Shown here: in pieces, positions 6,310 to 9,296 of the stretch | How the letters are laid out: every line of letters begins with the position of its first letter | Numbering within the stretch: the stretch's first letter is position 1 | NCBI GenBank assembly: GCA_026984385.1 | Contig: JALSSH010000438.1 | Location: forward strand, 1-9,296 | Direction of reading: 5' to 3' | DNA from: Ardenticatenia bacterium | GTDB taxonomy: Bacteria; Chloroflexota; Anaerolineae; Aggregatilineales; Aggregatilineaceae | DNA length: 9,296 bases | Made by a program: the position numbers and the translations under genes | The notes under the pieces: model-generated | The model's input: only the letters and a program-made list of their open reading frames with translations | What the model was told of the DNA's origin: nothing | Databases searched by the model: none

Positions 6310-7439
6310 CGCTTCGGGCGGCCTCCCAACAAGTTCTTTTCCCATAGATCGCCGACGGCGTACTCGTCCAACCAGGCCTCGACCTCTTCGGAAGTGAAAC
6401 GACGGAAAAGTGTCTCGCCGCCTTCGCGTTCCACCACCACAATATCCTCGGGGGCGAACTGATTAACCAGTGTCACAGACTGCGTAGCTAAGATAACCTG
6501 GGTGTGCCTAGAAGCCATGCGCACCATCTCCGCCAACAAGGTGATCGCGGCAGGATGCAACCCCAGCTCTGGCTCATCAAGCACAAGGGTCGCGGGCAAC
6601 TGTTCGGGGGGTTGTAGAAAAAGCGTCGCCAAACACATAAACCGCAGCGTGCCATCAGAAAGCGCCTGGGGGCCAAAGGTGATGTCCGTACCGCGTTCCT
6701 GCCATTCCAAGCGAATGGTATCCGGGTTAAAAGGAGAAGGGCGCAACACGAAATCGCCGAAGAAAGGGGCGATCATGCGCACATTTTCTACAATGCGCTG
6801 ATAGTATTTCGGCTGAGTTTGTTGCAAGAGGAAAAGATAAGCGGCCAAGTTAGAGGCGTCCGGGCGCAAAAACTGATTATCATGCAAATCCCCAAATTGT
6901 TTGACCTTGGCCGCCTCGCTGGTGTCGTGAAAATGGTAAACCTGCCAGGAGCGCAAAGCGTGCAACGTGTGGCGTGCAATTGGGTTATGTTGTGCCCACT
7001 CCGGCAATAACGTTTCTGGGTGAACATCCCCCAAAGTCTCATCATACGGGCGGTTATATCGGCTGCGATCATGGAAAAAGACGCGCTCTTCTCCAAAGAC
7101 CAACGTCCCCTCCGCTGTGGGAATAAGCTCGCACTGATAGCCATTCGCGTAGCGTCCTTCGCCTTTGGCAAACACCAGCTCGATCCACAATCGCTCGGTG
7201 GTTTTGCGCCCATAGTGCAATATCTGGTCTGCCCAACCGGCTTGCGCAACGTAGCGCTGCAAGCCTTCGTTCATCATGCGGTTGACCAAATGAAACAACC
7301 CCACAAAGTTAGACTTGCCCGCGCCGTTCGCCCCAATCAAAACGTTGATCGGACGAATTTCGAGTTCCGCCTCCCGGAAAGACTTAAAACCCCGTAAAGT
7401 CACCCGTTCCAAGCGAAACGATGAGCCTTGGAGCGTCAT
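6306..7439 (-). CDS. AAA family (ABC/SMC-like, AAA_21) ATPase
   Basis: This is a 377-residue ABC-type ATPase without membrane segments, of the RecF/OLD/SMC-like class. The N-terminus FRLERVTLRGFKSFREAELEI is the standard strand before the P-loop. Walker A is GANGAGKSN (36-44, Lys42), the ABC signature is ALSDGTLRF (259-267), and Walker B is TLVLDEPELGLHP (284-296, Asp288 and Glu289). The switch region reads ILATQS (316-321), with Gln where many ABC ATPases have His. Between Walker A and the signature is an insertion of about 200 residues, too short for a long SMC coiled coil. The C-terminus LWEKNLLGGRP is typical of stand-alone ATPases next to DUF4276 genes. It probably senses a trigger and controls the DUF4276 protein encoded directly downstream with a 4-base overlap. 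It has a strong Shine-Dalgarno (7448-7453) and a promoter divergent from alaS. Sampled GC is 48-50% (6841-6900, 7021-7080). Confidence 0.9.
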   Translation of the reverse strand: MTLQGSSFRLERVTLRGFKSFREAELEIRPINVLIGANGAGKSNFVGLFHLVNRMMNEGLQRYVAQAGWADQILHYGRKTTERLWIELVFAKGEGRYANGYQCELIPTAEGTLVFGEERVFFHDRSRYNRPYDETLGDVHPETLLPEWAQHNPIARHTLHALRSWQVYHFHDTSEAAKVKQFGDLHDNQFLRPDASNLAAYLFLLQQTQPKYYQRIVENVRMIAPFFGDFVLRPSPFNPDTIRLEWQERGTDITFGPQALSDGTLRFMCLATLFLQPPEQLPATLVLDEPELGLHPAAITLLAEMVRMASRHTQVILATQSVTLVNQFAPEDIVVVEREGGETLFRRFTSEEVEAWLDEYAVGDLWEKNLLGGRPKR

Positions 7440-7447
7440 TTACCTTG

Positions 7448-7453
7448 CCTCCT
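7448..7453 (-). promoter_or_regulatory. Consensus Shine-Dalgarno of the ATPase gene
   Basis: The minus strand reads AGGAGG, 8 bases before ATG 7439. This is the strongest ribosome-binding site in the window. It fixes the start and suggests that the cassette is efficiently translated once transcribed. Confidence 0.85.
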
Positions 7454-7467
7454 GTGTGTTTGGAGAC

Positions 7468-7493
7468 TTCCGTAACGGAATTATATACCGTTA
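7468..7493 (-). promoter_or_regulatory. ATPase-DUF4276 promoter with overlapping inverted repeats
   Basis: On the minus strand a perfect TATAAT occupies 7480-7485, 41 bases before the ATPase start. No good -35 lies at normal spacing, which suggests a weak or activated promoter. The box is bracketed by repeats. TTCCGT-A-ACGGAA (7468-7480) is a perfect 6+1+6 dyad that touches it on the gene side. TAACGG (7473-7478) and CCGTTA (7488-7493) form a second dyad spanning it. A regulator bound to either would cover the promoter. No DNA-binding regulator gene lies in the window. Confidence 0.5.
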
Positions 7494-7538
7494 TCGAAAA
7501 CATAGGGCTTGCCGTTCGTTGCTACGCCTCACCCATCA

Positions 7539-7567
7539 TTGCCAAGCGCCCCTCGCTTCACTATAAT
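7539..7567 (+). promoter_or_regulatory. alaS: Near-consensus sigma70-type promoter of alaS
   Basis: TTGCCA (7539-7544, 5 of 6 to consensus) and TATAAT (7562-7567, 6 of 6) are separated by exactly 17 bp. The start would be near 7574, giving a leader of about 40 bases with no room for a T-box or other riboswitch. This is the best promoter in the window, and it is divergent from the ATPase promoter. Confidence 0.8.
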
Positions 7568-7615
7568 CACGCCAGCGTTAACCCAATCTCGACCCTAGAC
7601 TAGAGAGTGCACCTT

Positions 7616-9296
7616 ATGAAAAATTGGACCAGCGCCGAAGTGCGCGAGGCTTTCTTGCAATATTTCGAGCGGCACGGGCACAAGCGCGTCCCTTCTTCCT
7701 CGCTTGTGCCGGGCAACGACCCGACGCTGCTTTTCACCAACGCGGGCATGGTGCAGTTCAAAGATGTGTTCCTGGGGCTGGACAAACGTCCCTACACCCG
7801 CGCCACCACCGCCCAAAAGTGTATGCGCGTCAGCGGCAAACATAACGACTTGGAAAACGTCGGCCCCTCTCCGCGTCATCACACCTTCTTCGAGATGATG
7901 GGCAACTTCAGCTTTGGCGACTACTTCAAGCGTGAGGCGATCCAGTTTGCTTACGAGTTGCTAACCGACGTTTACGGCATTCCGCCGCAGCGCTTGGTTT
8001 ATACGGTCTACGAAAACGACGAGGAGGCTTACCGCGCCTGGGTGGAAGAAGTCGGCGTGCCCGCGCACCGTGTGGCGCGCATGGGGCCGAAGACGAACTT
8101 CTGGCAAATGGCCGAAACCGGCCCTTGCGGCCCCACCAGCGAAATCCACTACGACTTGCGCCCGGAGGAGGGCGAAGAGTCCATCATCGCGCAACTCCAA
8201 GCCGAAGACGATCGCTTCTTAGAAATTTGGAATCTCGTCTTCATGCAATACAACCGCACCCAGCCCGACCCGCAACACAGCGGCCAGTGGGACGAGCCAT
8301 TGCCCGCCACCGGCGTAGACACCGGCGCGGGGTTGGAGCGGCTGGTGAGCGTGTTGCAAGGCGTGCGCGCCAACTACGAAACCGACCTTTTCATGCCGAT
8401 CATCCGCCGCGTGCAAGAGATGACCGGCCACAGCGACGAAGAGCGCGACGCCAACATCGTGCCCTACCGCGTGATCGCCGACCATATGCGCGCGGCCACC
8501 TTTCTGATCGCGGATGGCGTGCGCCCGGGCGCCACCGGACGCGATTATGTCTGCCGCATGGTCATTCGGCGGGCGGTGCGCTTCGGGACAAAGCTCGGCT
8601 TTGAAGAGCCGTTTTTGGCCGACGTGGCCGACGCGGTGATCGGCGTGATGGGCGAGGCGTATCCGGAGATCGTGGAGGCGCGCGAAACCATCCGCCGCAC
8701 GCTGACCCACGAAGAGGTGCGCTTCCGCCGCGCGATGGACCGCGCTTTGGCGGAGCTGGACGCCATGCTGGACGATCTGGCGCACCAGGTGCAAAGCTAT
8801 TTGCGTGAAGTGCTCGAACCGATCTTGGGCGAAGGCACGCCCCAAGCTCCTTTGCCTGAGGGCGGCAACAACGGCGGCCAGCTCAACGCGCAATTGCAAC
8901 AAGTTGACCGCATGATCGCGGATTCCGGCGTGCACGGCGCGTTAGAAACGGCGCTGCAGCGCATCGGCTTTGACCTCAAGCTCAGCGACGTGATCGAGGC
9001 GTTGCCGTTGGATAGCGAAACGCGCGAAACCCTTTTGATGATGGGACAATTGCCCGGGGAACTCGCTTTCCGTTTGCACGCGGAAAAGGGGCTGCCGCTG
9101 GAAATTACGCGCGATGTGGCGCGCGAACGCGGCTTTACGGTGGACGAGGTCGGCTTCCGCGCCGCGCAACGTGAGCATGAGGCGGTCAGTCGCGGCAAAG
9201 ACGGCGGCGCGTTCGGCCAGATCGAGATGGGCGAGACGTATCGGCAGGTGCTGGCCGATTTGCGCGCGGTGGGCGCGTTGGATGAGGAGGGCGTGC
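7616..9296 (+). CDS. alaS: Alanyl-tRNA synthetase (5' part, cut by window edge)
   Basis: AlaRS charges tRNA-Ala in the cytoplasm. The frame is open from ATG 7616 to the last base, giving 560 residues of a protein usually about 870-900 long. The class II catalytic core is present: FTNAGMVQFKDVFLG (40-54), QKCMRVSGKHNDLENVG (67-83), motif 2 HHTFFEMMGNFSFGDYF (88-104), GPCGPTSEIHYD (169-180) and motif 3 GAGLERL (237-243). The tRNA-recognition segment RVIADHMRAATFLIADGV (285-302) follows, then GRDYVCRMVIRRAVRFG. Residues about 385-477 form an insertion before GELAFRLHAEKGLPLEIT, which corresponds to the usual GETAFRLYDTYGFPVDLT region. The editing and C-Ala domains lie beyond the edge. GAGAG (7603-7607), 8 bases before the ATG, serves as ribosome-binding site. 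The promoter at 7539-7567 drives it. Confidence 0.96.
   Translation, partial: MKNWTSAEVREAFLQYFERHGHKRVPSSSLVPGNDPTLLFTNAGMVQFKDVFLGLDKRPYTRATTAQKCMRVSGKHNDLENVGPSPRHHTFFEMMGNFSFGDYFKREAIQFAYELLTDVYGIPPQRLVYTVYENDEEAYRAWVEEVGVPAHRVARMGPKTNFWQMAETGPCGPTSEIHYDLRPEEGEESIIAQLQAEDDRFLEIWNLVFMQYNRTQPDPQHSGQWDEPLPATGVDTGAGLERLVSVLQGVRANYETDLFMPIIRRVQEMTGHSDEERDANIVPYRVIADHMRAATFLIADGVRPGATGRDYVCRMVIRRAVRFGTKLGFEEPFLADVADAVIGVMGEAYPEIVEARETIRRTLTHEEVRFRRAMDRALAELDAMLDDLAHQVQSYLREVLEPILGEGTPQAPLPEGGNNGGQLNAQLQQVDRMIADSGVHGALETALQRIGFDLKLSDVIEALPLDSETRETLLMMGQLPGELAFRLHAEKGLPLEITRDVARERGFTVDEVGFRAAQREHEAVSRGKDGGAFGQIEMGETYRQVLADLRAVGALDEEGV

Noticed and set aside
7568..7615. T-box riboswitch before alaS, or before tyrS at 5539-5594
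   Set aside because: Leaders from the predicted promoters are only about 40-50 bases, far too short, and no T-box core sequence is visible.
1..9296. CRISPR array, tRNA, rRNA, insertion sequence or integrase
   Set aside because: I found no regularly spaced repeats, tRNA-like cloverleaf, transposase or recombinase reading on either strand.

Overview
The window is bacterial, GC-rich chromosomal DNA, with about 65-70% GC in the hand-counted parts of the housekeeping genes. All core genes are of bacterial type, and three promoters carry sigma70-like TATAAT or TATGAT boxes. I suspect Chloroflexota (Anaerolineae-like) from the overall look of the proteins and the GC-rich double-hairpin repeats. This is tentative, because there is no rRNA or other clade marker here.

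Layout, left to right. Positions 1-175 hold no gene I can support, only a short hairpin and a double-hairpin repeat. Two minus-strand genes follow: a metallo-beta-lactamase-fold hydrolase of the glyoxalase II/YcbL type (709-1365), then a small SAM-dependent methyltransferase (176-700) 8 bp downstream. A divergent promoter region (1366-1610) separates them from a plus-strand fatty-acid synthesis pair: fabF (1611-2855, chain-elongating ketoacyl-ACP synthase II) and fabH (2910-4253, initiating synthase III with an unusual basic C-terminal tail of about 90 residues). A second copy of the double-hairpin repeat sits at 4267-4318 between fabH and the convergent tyrS (tyrosyl-tRNA synthetase, 4315-5538, minus).

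Upstream of tyrS on the same strand is a two-gene cassette of lower GC: an ABC/SMC-like AAA ATPase (6306-7439) and a DUF4276 protein with Toprim-like motifs (5641-6309). They are joined by an ATGA stop/start overlap. The pairing resembles the ATPase plus Toprim-nuclease dyads known in phage defence (OLD/Gabija, PARIS, AbiL logic), and it is the most interesting part of the window. It has its own strong ribosome-binding site and a TATAAT box embedded in inverted repeats. A divergent, near-consensus promoter (TTGCCA-17-TATAAT) drives alaS (alanyl-tRNA synthetase, from 7616), which runs off the right edge and carries an insertion of about 85-90 residues in its middle region.

Functionally, three housekeeping modules (fatty-acid initiation/elongation, tyrosine charging, alanine charging) surround an accessory cassette that looks recently acquired or at least differently composed. 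The long open frames antisense to fabF, fabH and tyrS are by-products of high GC and are not annotated.
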